Positions 32,801 through 41,078 of a DNA stretch of 64,000 bases are shown one piece after another (position 1 is the first letter of the stretch; the number at the start of each line of letters is the position of its first letter). Origin of the DNA: an archaeon UBA583. GTDB lineage: Archaea; Nanobdellota; Nanobdellia; Woesearchaeales; UBA583. The DNA lies in contig DAXK01000026.1 of assembly GCA_002506365.1 (NCBI GenBank), positions 9,568-73,567 of the forward strand, read 5' to 3'. A model generated the notes under the pieces. The model did no database searches. It was not told where the DNA came from and was given only the letters and a program-made list of their open reading frames with translations. The position numbers and the translations under genes were made by a program.

Positions 32801-33598
32801 ATCAGACACAACCGGATTTCCAGAAATAAATACTCTTGAATTTGAAGAACCAATATTTCCAGAAACAAAATGATTTCTCTTTAAAGTATAACTATCAATT
32901 ACATTATTCACAACTGAATTATCATCCAAATTTATACTTGATACACTTGGATTAAAATTAATTACAGACTTAGAACTTGAAATAATTACTCTATCAACAA
33001 AATCAGAAACTAATCCATTTTTTCCAACACTTGCAAACTTAAAAAAATTAATTCCATCATTTAAATTTAAATTAATAATAAAAGAATCATCAGCTAAAAC
33101 ATTAACTCTCTTAATTGTTGTTCCAAATTTATCAGCAACAATTATTTCTGAAGAAAATAATGCTGTTCCTAAAACATCAATAGTATTTGATTGTGTATTT
33201 AAATTTACAGGAACTACAGGTAAATTTGGTTTTAAATTATCAAATAAAAATTCTTGAGAAAATGGAAAAGATTTTCCAGCCCTATTTGTAGCAATTACAT
33301 CTAAAACATAAACACCAGGTTTAGTAAAAGGATTAATATTATTTACAACATTTGTTTGATAATTAACATCAAGTTTTAACCTGTTTTTATTATTTGATTT
33401 TTCATAAATTGAAACCTCATAACTATCAACATCAATCCCCTCAATAAAATTCAAATTAAATGAATTAAATGGACTTGTGAAAATTTCACAACTGCTATCT
33501 CTTGAAGTGTAAGAACATCCATCAGCATAAGCTAAACTAGATAAAAAAATACAACTTACAAAAAAAGATACTAAAAATTTAATATTTAAATATTTCAT
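29873..33598 (-). CDS. Giant secreted surface protein with Ca-binding TSP3-like repeats
   Basis: 1241 aa. Sec signal peptide at residues 1-25 (FLVSFFVSCIFLSSLAYADG). Residues about 30-900 are beta-rich, Ig/cadherin-like modules (repeated G-x-N-x-I/F, FEIQDDFGF). Residues about 912-1122 are thrombospondin type-3-like Asp repeats (DSDNDGICD, DDDNDGIPD, DDDGDGILDEDDNDSG) that should bind many Ca2+ ions. A final beta domain follows. Two NLCSGG-GQGSDMDSDNDGICD blocks hold paired Cys. No C-terminal anchor is seen. Probable adhesin or S-layer-associated protein. Confidence 0.85.
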   Translation of the reverse strand: MKYLNIKFLVSFFVSCIFLSSLAYADGCSYTSRDSSCEIFTSPFNSFNLNFIEGIDVDSYEVSIYEKSNNKNRLKLDVNYQTNVVNNINPFTKPGVYVLDVIATNRAGKSFPFSQEFLFDNLKPNLPVVPVNLNTQSNTIDVLGTALFSSEIIVADKFGTTIKRVNVLADDSFIINLNLNDGINFFKFASVGKNGLVSDFVDRVIISSSKSVINFNPSVSSINLDDNSVVNNVIDSYTLKRNHFVSGNIGSSNSRVFISGNPVVSDDFGNFAGFVNLNQGLNSIEIKSGDKVKSYDVTFILDKFRFTKFDVTKFTTSPVVNLDILTLYDLDFDIYLNGEFVSTKKAISGELNLDLNGLRYGKNYIYLSGPDGAKAEKLVYYDNKKPEIEVVSSNLVSNKNEFIFEIQDDFGFDISKTIFKLNSNVYSNEHLDVRGNYFLYDIENLPAGDYSYSILVYDLTGNFKEIFGSFVISDSVITVDEVIVSNGGELGNRIFFNELGDNNVKFIFSENIAFENIYLDGEDQTNYKIDKENLVDLDIKLTETSGEFVLNFIDNNRNKFSKTFSYKVISKPKIELDFISNPILKTGNTVVVTGRVISDYFDWSSFKINSGVESRFGNYFEIYVVLDRNTNLVISGRDFMGNSLSYVFNGVGVDNSNLILQFLNENNEFFSGSVINSQSKVLEFVNSYDGIYTTQVLPQNFNLVAGQRSGLRSLNLHGKKESLVKFDYDEIVSIDGINPEIYFLETKVIILGTLSEVDRILVNGNEIGVGDRCLNTNGYWDFCREINLVSVGDEIEVFDSYENSFSRIYTGVSDVLDKSDMDLKYYFTGNDIYVESKNAFVQGQILSNEKVSDVSTHFGDCDFDDFNFVCDVDLETGHNNVDVTITTVSGDSTDGKIVVIIPDNETGTDDDNLCSGGTGQGSDMDSDNDGICDDLDSDDDNDGIPDKDDNDDDGDGIPDEDDNDSGDDGHENLCSGGAGQGSDMDSDNDGICDNEDLDDDNDGTPDEDDSDDDGDGIIDENDNDSGGQDSDGDKDSDNDGIADNLDSDDDNDGIADEDDNDDDGDGILDEDDNDSGSNDGDKDSDNDGIDDDSDLDDDNDGIPDEVDSDDDGDGILDEDDNDSGDLNPPYSLTLSQIYGDSVYEVLDKFYTDTNKVSVSGDVSKKVPIKLVINNEEFLVGEFDGRVNIFDVDLKSYVSGSDETNLEFKLRVTDDFDNNKDSNVLVLVYNRILKTLVDVIVN
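30230..30865 (-). repeat. Degenerate tandem repeats encoding Asp-rich Ca-binding segment
   Basis: Imperfect in-frame DNA repeats built from GATGATGATGAT-like units, encoding D-x-D-x-DG blocks. The region holds two near-identical Cys-containing blocks (about 30590-30690 and 30800-30865) and several further copies. Copy number is likely variable between strains. Confidence 0.7.
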
Positions 33599-33724
33599 AA
33601 CTAAATCATAAAAAAATAATTATTATAATTAAGTTTTAATTAAAGGTAGTAAAAGATAGTTTCATATAATAAATTACTAACTAAAATAAGATAAAATTGA
33701 ATTTTAAATGAAAAAAATATTAAA

Positions 33725-34123
33725 TTAATGTCTTAAAGATTCTTTAAAAACATTTGGAAAATAATTTAAATTTGATAACTCATATAATAAAGTTTTAGAA
33801 AAAATTAAATCATTATTATCTGATAAATCAGAAAATTCATTAATTATAAAATTAAAATTTTTATAATTAATTTTAGAATATTTTTTTAATAAAACTTTAT
33901 TATGTTTATAAAAATAATTTAATTCCTCATCAGAATCAAAATTAGTTTTTTTATTTAAAATATGATTATAATATCTAATTAAATTATGAAACTCGAACTC
34001 AGAAATAGCATTTTGAAAAACAAACAACCTTAATTTTTTAGAAAACTTATAACGAGAAAAAAAGTTATAAAATACTTCAGGCACTAAACTAATAATAAAA
34101 TAACTAAAAAATTCCTCAAACAT
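33725..34123 (-). CDS. Hypothetical protein, 132 aa
   Basis: Not recognised. N-terminal hydrophobic segment (residues 5-20, SYFIISLVPEVFYNF) may be a weak membrane or amphipathic helix. The rest is aromatic- and Lys/Asn-rich, helical. It lies between the NTase gene upstream and the giant surface protein downstream, 76 nt after the NTase end on the plus map. Confidence 0.45.
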   Translation of the reverse strand: MFEEFFSYFIISLVPEVFYNFFSRYKFSKKLRLFVFQNAISEFEFHNLIRYYNHILNKKTNFDSDEELNYFYKHNKVLLKKYSKINYKNFNFIINEFSDLSDNNDLIFSKTLLYELSNLNYFPNVFKESLRH

Positions 34124-34199
34124 AAAAAAAAGAAATAAATAATTTATATAAGCATTTGTAAAAATAAAATAAAAACTTAGCTAAAAGAAAAATAAAAAA

Positions 34200-36017
34200 T
34201 TAAATTTTTAAAGACTTAGCCTTTAAAACATCTTTAATAGTATCAATTAACATCCCAGTTAACTCTAAATCTTGAAGTTTAGAATTATCAACTAAATCCT
34301 CTCTATTCATCTTAGAAGATACAAACTTTTTAGCCTTAAACTCAAAAATAGAATCCTTTGAAAAATCAATTAAATAAATTTTATTATCATACATAAAAAC
34401 TTCCGCAGAATTTTTTTCATCATACACAACAGATAACTTCTTTGAATTCGCTTCAGTTAAAATATTAGTATCTCTAAGTGATTTTAACTCACTTAACAAA
34501 TTACGAATTTCCTTTAATACCTTATTAACCTCAATTGATGTAATCTTATCTAAATCAAAATCAACTTTTGCTTTCTTAATAGATTTTATAGAATCCTTAG
34601 TAAAATTAGGTAACTTACCAGACTCCACATACTCAGCCTCAAAATTCTTAACTAAATCTTTCTCCTTTAACCCTTCAAAATTAGGTAACTGAGATAACTG
34701 AGTAATAAACTCTGAATACGCATTATCAAAACTACTCTTAGTTTTATCCTCAGTAATAGATTCAAACATTTTCTTAATAGTTGCTAAAAACTTATCTGCA
34801 TTCTTAAGCATTCTATCCAAATCCTTACCTAAAACTTTAGTATCCTTATCATGTTCTAAAGATTTAAACAACTTAACAGCCTCCTCAAAATTATCATACT
34901 CCTTTTGTGAAATAACCTTATCCTTATCAACTAAAACTTCCTTAAAAATCTTTAAAGTTTCCTTTGGAGTTGTAGGATTAAAACCTTTCATCATTAAAAC
35001 AGCTTGCGCAGGATTCAAAAAAGCATAATAAACATCATTCATAGCAATCTCATTAAACATCTTACGAGCTCTATCAACTAATTGCGTTCCCGCATTCATA
35101 TGTAAATCAATCGCCTCAGAACTAGGTTTAATCTTACCAAGTTTCAATAACTCCTTCCAAGCCCCATAAATTCCTCTATCATAAAATGGAACTCCATCAC
35201 GTAAAAACGTAAACATAACTGGATGAGCATCCTTTAAAGCATCCCAGAAATCAGTTAACAAATATACTTGAATATGAATTTGAATTCCTGTAACCTGAGC
35301 AATCTCACGAGACATTTGCCAAATAATTTTAGTTAACTGATCTTTCACTTGCATTCTAGGCATACGCTTCACATCAGTATCATCAATCACAACAAAAACA
35401 TCAAAATCATTTGACTTCTCACCACGTAACCAAGACCCAGCCCCAGCATAAACTACTACATACTTCTCAAACTTTTGTAACAACATATTTCTATGAATAT
35501 CAATAGTCTTTAAAGCAGAAATAAAACCACGAGTATCATAATAAACAATTGAAGACCCAAGTCTTTTCATATCATCATAAATTCCATCAAAACAATTCTC
35601 ACGCAAATATTGAACAGTTGTAGGTAAAAAAGAAATATTCTTATCCTCCTTTAAAACAAATTTTGTAATCTCCTGTCCAGTTTGTTCATCTTTAACTTTC
35701 TCCTCAACTAAAACAGAATCAAAATCATCTCCAAAATATAATCTAGGATTAAACTCAGGCAATGGTTTATCAAAATCATCATATAAAAAATTTAAAGTTA
35801 ACTTATCAAAATCAGGTGTTGGAACATTATTTTTTAACTCAACATTTGGAGTTAAAAAAACACCCATATCTTTTCCTTTTGATTTTTCTTTTAAAACTTC
35901 AACAAATTTAGAAAACTTTTTTTCCTTTTTTTCTAAAATAGATTTAATCTCCAAAGGTAATCTACTCAATTCCTTTTCAAATGATAACGGTTCATCAGTA
36001 ACTTTATTATCGCTCAT
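34200..36017 (-). CDS. Large nucleotidyltransferase-fold protein with HEPN-like helical region
   Basis: 605 aa. An N-terminal 180-residue region of unknown fold is followed by a minimal nucleotidyltransferase core: YAGAGSWLRGEKSNDFDVFVVID, with G-S and D-x-D metal ligands. A helical region shares LRDGVPFYDR...ELLKLGKIKPSSEAID with the protein at 38054. The C-terminal 200 residues are helical. The NTase plus helical (HEPN-like) layout resembles MNT-HEPN pairs, but here fused. Substrate unknown: could modify nucleotides, RNA or protein. Strong residue-level similarity to the second copy suggests duplication. Confidence 0.7.
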   Translation of the reverse strand: MSDNKVTDEPLSFEKELSRLPLEIKSILEKKEKKFSKFVEVLKEKSKGKDMGVFLTPNVELKNNVPTPDFDKLTLNFLYDDFDKPLPEFNPRLYFGDDFDSVLVEEKVKDEQTGQEITKFVLKEDKNISFLPTTVQYLRENCFDGIYDDMKRLGSSIVYYDTRGFISALKTIDIHRNMLLQKFEKYVVVYAGAGSWLRGEKSNDFDVFVVIDDTDVKRMPRMQVKDQLTKIIWQMSREIAQVTGIQIHIQVYLLTDFWDALKDAHPVMFTFLRDGVPFYDRGIYGAWKELLKLGKIKPSSEAIDLHMNAGTQLVDRARKMFNEIAMNDVYYAFLNPAQAVLMMKGFNPTTPKETLKIFKEVLVDKDKVISQKEYDNFEEAVKLFKSLEHDKDTKVLGKDLDRMLKNADKFLATIKKMFESITEDKTKSSFDNAYSEFITQLSQLPNFEGLKEKDLVKNFEAEYVESGKLPNFTKDSIKSIKKAKVDFDLDKITSIEVNKVLKEIRNLLSELKSLRDTNILTEANSKKLSVVYDEKNSAEVFMYDNKIYLIDFSKDSIFEFKAKKFVSSKMNREDLVDNSKLQDLELTGMLIDTIKDVLKAKSLKI

Positions 36018-36134
36018 AAAAAAATTACAACTTAAAAAGTTTATAAATGTATTTAAAAACTATCTAATCAATATACTACCAACACCCAAACAATACAGAA
36101 ACTTAAATATTTAATTAATTAAAAGTAATAAAAA

Positions 36135-36142
36135 TTTATAAA
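36135..36142 (+). promoter_or_regulatory. TATA box of the 36158 gene
   Basis: TTTATAAA 23 nt before the ATG at 36158. Confidence 0.6.
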
Positions 36143-36157
36143 GAAAATTAATTAAAA

Positions 36158-36517
36158 ATGAATATGAAACACATTAAAAAAATTAAAAAATCCAAAACTG
36201 TTGAACACAAATATTTATTTGGACTAACAGAAAAAGATTTTACAAAAGAAAATTTCATTGAAGGTGCTATTATTCGTCCAAGTATGTTACTAGCAGCACT
36301 TGTATCCTTTATTTTAGGAATGTTTATGTTATTAATTGATAACTATAAATGGGGAGGAAGTTTAATTTTATTTTCATTCATTGTTAACCTATACGCAATT
36401 TATTTATCATTAACTGACGAAGATTCAATTTATAGAACTTTAAATATTGGATTTAAATTAGTTTTATTCTTATCTGAAATTATGGCATTTAATTGGACAT
36501 TAATCAACATTTTGTAA
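36158..36517 (+). CDS. Small membrane protein, three helices
   Basis: 119 aa. Basic N-terminus (KHIKKIKKSK), a conserved-looking FGLTEKDFTKENFIEGAIIRPS segment, then about three membrane helices (MLLAALVSFILGMFMLLI, LILFSFIVNLYAIYLSL, FKLVLFLSEIMAFNWTL). No family recognised. It ends in a 9-bp palindrome on the stop codon. Divergent from the NTase gene and convergent with the ATPase gene. Confidence 0.6.
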   Translation: MNMKHIKKIKKSKTVEHKYLFGLTEKDFTKENFIEGAIIRPSMLLAALVSFILGMFMLLIDNYKWGGSLILFSFIVNLYAIYLSLTDEDSIYRTLNIGFKLVLFLSEIMAFNWTLINIL

Positions 36518-36532
36518 ATTTTTAATTTACAA
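36512..36532 (+). terminator. Stop-codon hairpin of the 36158 gene
   Basis: TTGTAAATT and AATTTACAA, perfect 9-bp arms with loop TTT; the TAA stop (36515-36517) is in the 5' arm. T-rich sequence follows (CTTATTTTTATTTTT). Clear example of a terminator built on the stop codon. Confidence 0.65.
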
Positions 36533-36569
36533 CTTATTTTTATTTTTAATTATTTTTTTATTATAAACT

Positions 36570-37361
36570 TTAATTCTTCCTCAACTCATCACGATACATC
36601 TTAACATGTTTAAAAAAATTCAAATAATCATTAAATTGTGAACTATCACTATAATTAACTTTTTCAAAATTATCTGAAATATCAAAAATATCAGCATCTG
36701 GAAAACTTAAAATAATTGGAGAATGTGTAATAATAAAAATTTGATTCCCTAATTTTGAAAGTTCCTTTAACAAAAATAAAAACTCAATTTGACTCTGAAC
36801 ACTTAAAGCAGATTCAGGCTCATCAAAAATATAAATTCCTTGATCACCAATTCTATTTTCAAAAAAAGCTTTAAAACCTTGTCCATGTGACATCTCACGA
36901 AAAGTTTTATCACTCCCAGTATAAGCTGGATAAAGCCTACCTGAAAAAGGATCCGAATATTTTTTATCAAGATCATCCTGCAAATTAAAAAAATTCTCTG
37001 CCCTAAAAAAAAATGCATCAGTTTCCTTAACTTTATGCCTATCTAAAATTAAAAAATCAGACAAAATAGGTTTTTCACTCTCATCTAACTTAAAAGATTT
37101 AGACCCACCAAATTTATTTAAACCTAATTTAAAACAAAGAGCCTCAACAAAAGTAGTTTTCCCACAACCATTTTCTCCAACAAAAAAAGTAACAGATTTA
37201 TTAAAATTTAACTCATCACCTAACTTAAAATAATTAAAAACATTCAAATTAAAAGGAAATTTATTTTCACAAATATCAATATCATATTCGGAAATATTAT
37301 CTACATTATTCTTACAATTATTATAAAAATCATAATTAAAATTAATTCCCTTAATAAACAT
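36570..37361 (-). CDS. AAA/ABC-type ATPase (AAA_15/OLD-like)
   Basis: 263 aa. Walker A in FFVGENGCGKTTFVEAL (about residue 62-77), an ABC-like signature region (REMSHGQGFKAFFENRI), Walker B IYIFDEPESALSVQSQIEFLFLL and a switch His in IFIITHSPIIL. This set is typical of single-domain RecF-like/AAA_15 ATPases. No nuclease domain is attached. These often act in defence or toxin systems, but it also stands between two nucleotidyltransferase genes here. Overlapping function is inference. Confidence 0.85.
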   Translation of the reverse strand: MFIKGINFNYDFYNNCKNNVDNISEYDIDICENKFPFNLNVFNYFKLGDELNFNKSVTFFVGENGCGKTTFVEALCFKLGLNKFGGSKSFKLDESEKPILSDFLILDRHKVKETDAFFFRAENFFNLQDDLDKKYSDPFSGRLYPAYTGSDKTFREMSHGQGFKAFFENRIGDQGIYIFDEPESALSVQSQIEFLFLLKELSKLGNQIFIITHSPIILSFPDADIFDISDNFEKVNYSDSSQFNDYLNFFKHVKMYRDELRKN

Positions 37362-37456
37362 AAATAATAACTATATTTAAAATATTAAAAAACTTTCCAG
37401 TCACAACTCAAAGATTATTAATTTTATTTAAAAAAACAAAAAAATAAATTTTAACT

Positions 37457-38014
37457 ATGTTTAAAACTGAACTTCCAAAAATTAAAGAAGGATTTTCCAA
37501 AGTTAAAAATGACATGTTATTTTTATCTGACAAAATTTCTCAAAATTATAATGAATTTATTTCTCACCACAAGCAATTATCACAACAAATTGATGCTATG
37601 TCAAATGAACTTCAAACTCAAATTAACCACATCAAATCAAACCTTCAACACTCTCCAGAAGAAATTTCTAACCACGAACTAGAAAAAATCAAATCAGAAA
37701 TTAAACAATTAAAACAAATTGTAAACGATTCCCACGGAGAACACTTAAAAATTTCAACATTAGTTGAAAATATTAAACAAAATAAAACTGTTGCTAAAGA
37801 TAATGGTGTTACAACTCAAATGAAAAGTGACATTAAACAACTAAAACAACAAACCCACAGTTCAGAACTTGAATTATTTTTACTAAAAGAAAAATTATCC
37901 CAAAAAGATGATGAAATCAAAGAATTAAAAGATATTTCAAGAAAAATGTTTGATATAATTGATGAATTATCAAGAGCAGAACTAGACTTAATTAATCATC
38001 AAATCAAAGCGTAA
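37457..38014 (+). CDS. Coiled-coil protein, 185 aa
   Basis: Nearly all helical. Two or three coiled-coil segments (KVKNDMLFLSDKISQNYNEFISHH, LEKIKSEIKQLKQIVND, LFLLKEKLSQKDDEIKELKDIS). No membrane segment and no known domain. It lies 39 nt upstream of the second nucleotidyltransferase gene, probably in the same operon, and might be its scaffold. Confidence 0.6.
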   Translation: MFKTELPKIKEGFSKVKNDMLFLSDKISQNYNEFISHHKQLSQQIDAMSNELQTQINHIKSNLQHSPEEISNHELEKIKSEIKQLKQIVNDSHGEHLKISTLVENIKQNKTVAKDNGVTTQMKSDIKQLKQQTHSSELELFLLKEKLSQKDDEIKELKDISRKMFDIIDELSRAELDLINHQIKA

Positions 38015-38053
38015 CAAAAACAATAATTATAATAATCTAAAATAAAATCAAAA

Positions 38054-38878
38054 ATGGACTTCAAACAAAAAATAAAAACAAATTCAAAAGAAGAAAACTA
38101 TCACATTGAAAACTTAAAAATCACAAGAGAATTTTCATCTCAATTAATCAAAGAAATGGGTGAATTAGTTAGAAGTATTGTTTTATTTGGATCAAACACA
38201 AATGATACACTTAACAAAGACTCAGACATTGACTTATTAATTGTATTAAATAATGTAACTGTATTTGTAACAGACGAATTAAAAGAAGCATATAGAATTA
38301 TTACAAATTCTCTAAACGAAAAATACGCTAACAATAAAATTCACATTATGAGTTTAAACTTATCAGACTTATGGGACATGAGTAGAAAAGGTGACCCAGT
38401 ATTAACAAACATTTTAAGAGATGGAGTTCCATTATTTGATAGAGATTTAATTAATCCATTACAATATTTACTAGAAATTGGAAGAATTAGACCAAGTAAA
38501 GAAGCAATTTATAACTATAAAGCAAGATCTGAAACCCTTTTAGAAGAAACTCACAAACATATGCAAAATAGTTTATTAGATTTATATTACTCAACTGTAG
38601 ATATTGCTCACGCAACATTAATGGTAAAAAAACAAACTCCAAATAATCCAAAAGATATTCCAAAAATATTTCAATCTGAATTTAAAAATACTCCACTTGA
38701 AAAATATGGTGTTCAAATTAAAGAAATTTATGAACTTTTCAAAAAAGTTGAAAAAAATCAAATCCAAATGAGCGGAAAAGATATTGACAAATACACAAAA
38801 TCAACAAATAAATTAGTTTCAGATTTAAGTAAATACATTCAAAAACAACTAAAAGATGAATCAAATTTTGATTTATAA
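38054..38878 (+). CDS. Nucleotidyltransferase + HEPN-like helical domain protein
   Basis: 274 aa. NTase core RSIVLFGSNTNDTLNKDSDIDLLIVL with the G-S and D-x-D motif, then a helical C-terminal domain. It shares the LRDGVPLFDR then LLEIGRIRPSKEAI stretch and the following helices with the larger protein at 34200, so they are paralogues on opposite strands 2 kb apart. Downstream of the coiled-coil gene. A fused MNT-HEPN-like arrangement; toxin-antitoxin function is possible but unproven. Confidence 0.7.
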   Translation: MDFKQKIKTNSKEENYHIENLKITREFSSQLIKEMGELVRSIVLFGSNTNDTLNKDSDIDLLIVLNNVTVFVTDELKEAYRIITNSLNEKYANNKIHIMSLNLSDLWDMSRKGDPVLTNILRDGVPLFDRDLINPLQYLLEIGRIRPSKEAIYNYKARSETLLEETHKHMQNSLLDLYYSTVDIAHATLMVKKQTPNNPKDIPKIFQSEFKNTPLEKYGVQIKEIYELFKKVEKNQIQMSGKDIDKYTKSTNKLVSDLSKYIQKQLKDESNFDL

Positions 38879-38984
38879 TCATTCTATTTTTTAATCTCTA
38901 TTTTTCTAAAAACATTTCCTTTTTAAACAATCAGTTATTATATAAAGTATATATAACACATAAAGTGTAAAAACCAAAACTAAA

Positions 38985-39941
38985 ATGACATTCGAAATCA
39001 AAGTTACAAAAGAATATGAAGGAGTTTCTCCAAAAGGATATATTAAAAAAATGGTAGATGTTCCATTTACAAAAGTTCACAAATTAATCAAAGAAAAAAG
39101 ATTAACAATTAATGGTAAAAAAATTAAAGGTGAAGTCAAATTACACACTGGAGATGTATTAAAATGTTGGTTAGATGACATTAAACTAAGAAAAGATAAC
39201 CAAACAATTAATTTAAATGAAAATCAACAAGAAAGAGATTTAGGAATTAAAACTATCTTTGAAGATGAAAATTTATTAATTCTAAACAAAGAAGCAGGAG
39301 TTGTAGTTCAAGGAGCTCAAGATAACGATACATCACTATCATTACACCTTCAATATTTAAAAAATAAAAATAAAGATATGTCAGAATTTAATTACTTCCA
39401 TGTTCACAGACTAGACAAAGATACATCAGGAGTATTAGTTTGTGCTAAAAACCAAATTGCACTTCGAGAATTAAACAAAGTATTTGCAGAAAGAAAAATT
39501 ACTAAAAAATATTTATGTTTATGTGATGGTCAATTTGAAGAAGCTGAAGGAACAATTGAAGTAAATATGGATAGAAATGAACAAGGAATGAAAGAAAAAA
39601 TGTTTATTTCACAAACTGGTGGAAAAAAATCCATTTCACACTACAAAGTAATTGATGAATACGAATTTAAAGATGAAACAGTAACAATGGTTGAAGTTCA
39701 AATTGAAACTGGCTTAACTCACCAAATTAGAGTTCACATGAAATCATTAGGACACCCAATCATCGGAGATAAAATGTATGGAAATAATTACATTAATAAT
39801 GTATTTGAAAATTCTTTAAAAAGACAATTCTTACACGCCCAAAGTTTAGAATTTGAATACAACGGAGAAGAACATAAATTTGTAGCCCCATTAACAAATG
39901 ATTTAAAATCATTATGTAACAAATTAAAACTTGTTAAATAA
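38985..39941 (+). CDS. Pseudouridine synthase, RluA family (S4 + catalytic domain)
   Basis: 318 aa. N-terminal S4 domain (MVDVPFTKVHKLIKEKRLTINGKKIKGEVKLHTGDVLKCW), then the RluA-type catalytic domain: YFHVHRLDKDTSGVLVCAKN with the catalytic Asp in HRLDKDTSG, ITKKYLCLCDG, TGLTHQIRVHMKSLGHPIIGDKMYG. Isomerises uridine in rRNA or tRNA. The bacterial-style RluA in an archaeon suggests transfer. A TATA-like TATATAAC at about 38950-38957 precedes the ATG by 35 nt. Confidence 0.93.
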   Translation: MTFEIKVTKEYEGVSPKGYIKKMVDVPFTKVHKLIKEKRLTINGKKIKGEVKLHTGDVLKCWLDDIKLRKDNQTINLNENQQERDLGIKTIFEDENLLILNKEAGVVVQGAQDNDTSLSLHLQYLKNKNKDMSEFNYFHVHRLDKDTSGVLVCAKNQIALRELNKVFAERKITKKYLCLCDGQFEEAEGTIEVNMDRNEQGMKEKMFISQTGGKKSISHYKVIDEYEFKDETVTMVEVQIETGLTHQIRVHMKSLGHPIIGDKMYGNNYINNVFENSLKRQFLHAQSLEFEYNGEEHKFVAPLTNDLKSLCNKLKLVK

Positions 39942-39954
39942 TTTCTTAACTAAA

Positions 39955-39992
39955 AATATTTAATTAAAATAATTGATTTTTAATTAAATATT
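39955..39992 (+). terminator. 15-bp perfect inverted repeat after the pseudouridine synthase
   Basis: AATATTTAATTAAAA (39955-39969) and its exact complement (39978-39992) are separated by 8 nt. Long for a chance event even in AT-rich DNA; probably a terminator or RNA 3'-end structure. Confidence 0.5.
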
Positions 39993-40043
39993 GTTTAAAA
40001 TTTAAACTTTAAATTTATATAATTTGAATTATAAATAATATGT

Positions 40044-40718
40044 ATGAAAAAAAATATTTTAATATACATAAATTTATTTCTTTCCATTTCTGCAATCATT
40101 TTTGGAATGTATACCTTAAAGCAAGAAGACGAAATTGAAATTTCAAATAATATTGTTCAATTAACTGATAATATCAATGAATTATCTCTAATATATATTA
40201 ATACATTAAATGAAAAAAATATTGATTTTATAGAATATATTTCTAATCCTGACGAAATTAATTATAAAAGATATCAACTAGCTATTGAAAAAGAAAAAAA
40301 AGTAAGTGATAACTTAAAATTAAAAGATAATTCAATGAAAGAATTAGAAAGTAGAGGTTATTCCTTTTTAGAACATGAACATAGTAATATTGAACTAGTA
40401 AACATAGAAGAAATAAATAAACAACTAATTGAAAAAGAAAATACAATTCTTAAAAAATTTGACCAAGACTTAAAAACAAATAACTCTAATGATCAAAATA
40501 AAATAAAATATATTACAGAAATAAATGATATTTATGGAATATTAGACATCGAAGATAATGTTCAAACTTTTATTAATGACCATAAACAAATTAATACAAA
40601 TGTCATAAATCATGAAAATGTGAAAAGACAAGAATTAAAAATATTCATAACAATATTAATTACCTTATTTTGTATAGGTTCATTAATTTCAATATTACAA
40701 TTAAGAAAATTAAAATAA
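40044..40718 (+). CDS. Membrane protein with extracellular helical bundle
   Basis: 224 aa. One helix at the N-terminus (ILIYINLFLSISAIIFGMYTL) and one near the C-terminus (IFITILITLFCIGSLISILQL) flank about 150 residues of charged helices. This is the layout of a sensor-type four-helix ectodomain (as in chemoreceptors) but without a cytoplasmic signalling domain. Function unknown. Converges with the SemiSWEET gene; both stops lie beside a shared palindromic AT tract at 40719-40740. Confidence 0.55.
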   Translation: MKKNILIYINLFLSISAIIFGMYTLKQEDEIEISNNIVQLTDNINELSLIYINTLNEKNIDFIEYISNPDEINYKRYQLAIEKEKKVSDNLKLKDNSMKELESRGYSFLEHEHSNIELVNIEEINKQLIEKENTILKKFDQDLKTNNSNDQNKIKYITEINDIYGILDIEDNVQTFINDHKQINTNVINHENVKRQELKIFITILITLFCIGSLISILQLRKLK

Positions 40719-40736
40719 AAAATTAATTAATTAATT

Positions 40737-41078
40737 TTAATATAAAATAATTCCTAAAACTAAGAAAAATTCAATTAAAATCCATAAACTATATGTTATA
40801 ATTAAAGGTTTTTCCTTATGTTCAATCGCATAAGCAAGCCAAACAAAAGCCGTTAATAAATACCAAGACCATGAAATCAAACTAACTCCACTAGCATCCT
40901 GCTTTGACCAAATCTCCCATACTTGAGGAATTGTCATAATTGGACCGGATATCCCAACAAAATAAATAATTTTATCTAAAAATCTTTTTCTAGGTTCATC
41001 ACTTGGAAACTTCTCTAAATTTTTATGAACTCTTTTCCTAATATGAAAATGATGTAACACCTTACTAAAATCTGCCAT
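40737..41078 (-). CDS. SemiSWEET/PQ-loop sugar transporter
   Basis: 113 aa, three predicted membrane helices after a basic N-terminal helix. The PQ-loop motif is clear: GISGPIMTIPQVWEIWSKQDASGVSLISWSWYLL. SemiSWEETs dimerise to pass small sugars by facilitated diffusion. A residue pattern around the P-Q and W positions fits the family. Its unusually long basic N-terminus (30 residues) is not part of the core. Confidence 0.85.
   Translation of the reverse strand: MADFSKVLHHFHIRKRVHKNLEKFPSDEPRKRFLDKIIYFVGISGPIMTIPQVWEIWSKQDASGVSLISWSWYLLTAFVWLAYAIEHKEKPLIITYSLWILIEFFLVLGIILY

Noticed and set aside
37457..38878. Rad50-type partner for Mre11
   Set aside because: The coiled-coil protein lacks Walker motifs and a zinc hook, and it is 21 kb from mre11. 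The nearby ATPase (36570) also lacks long coiled coils.
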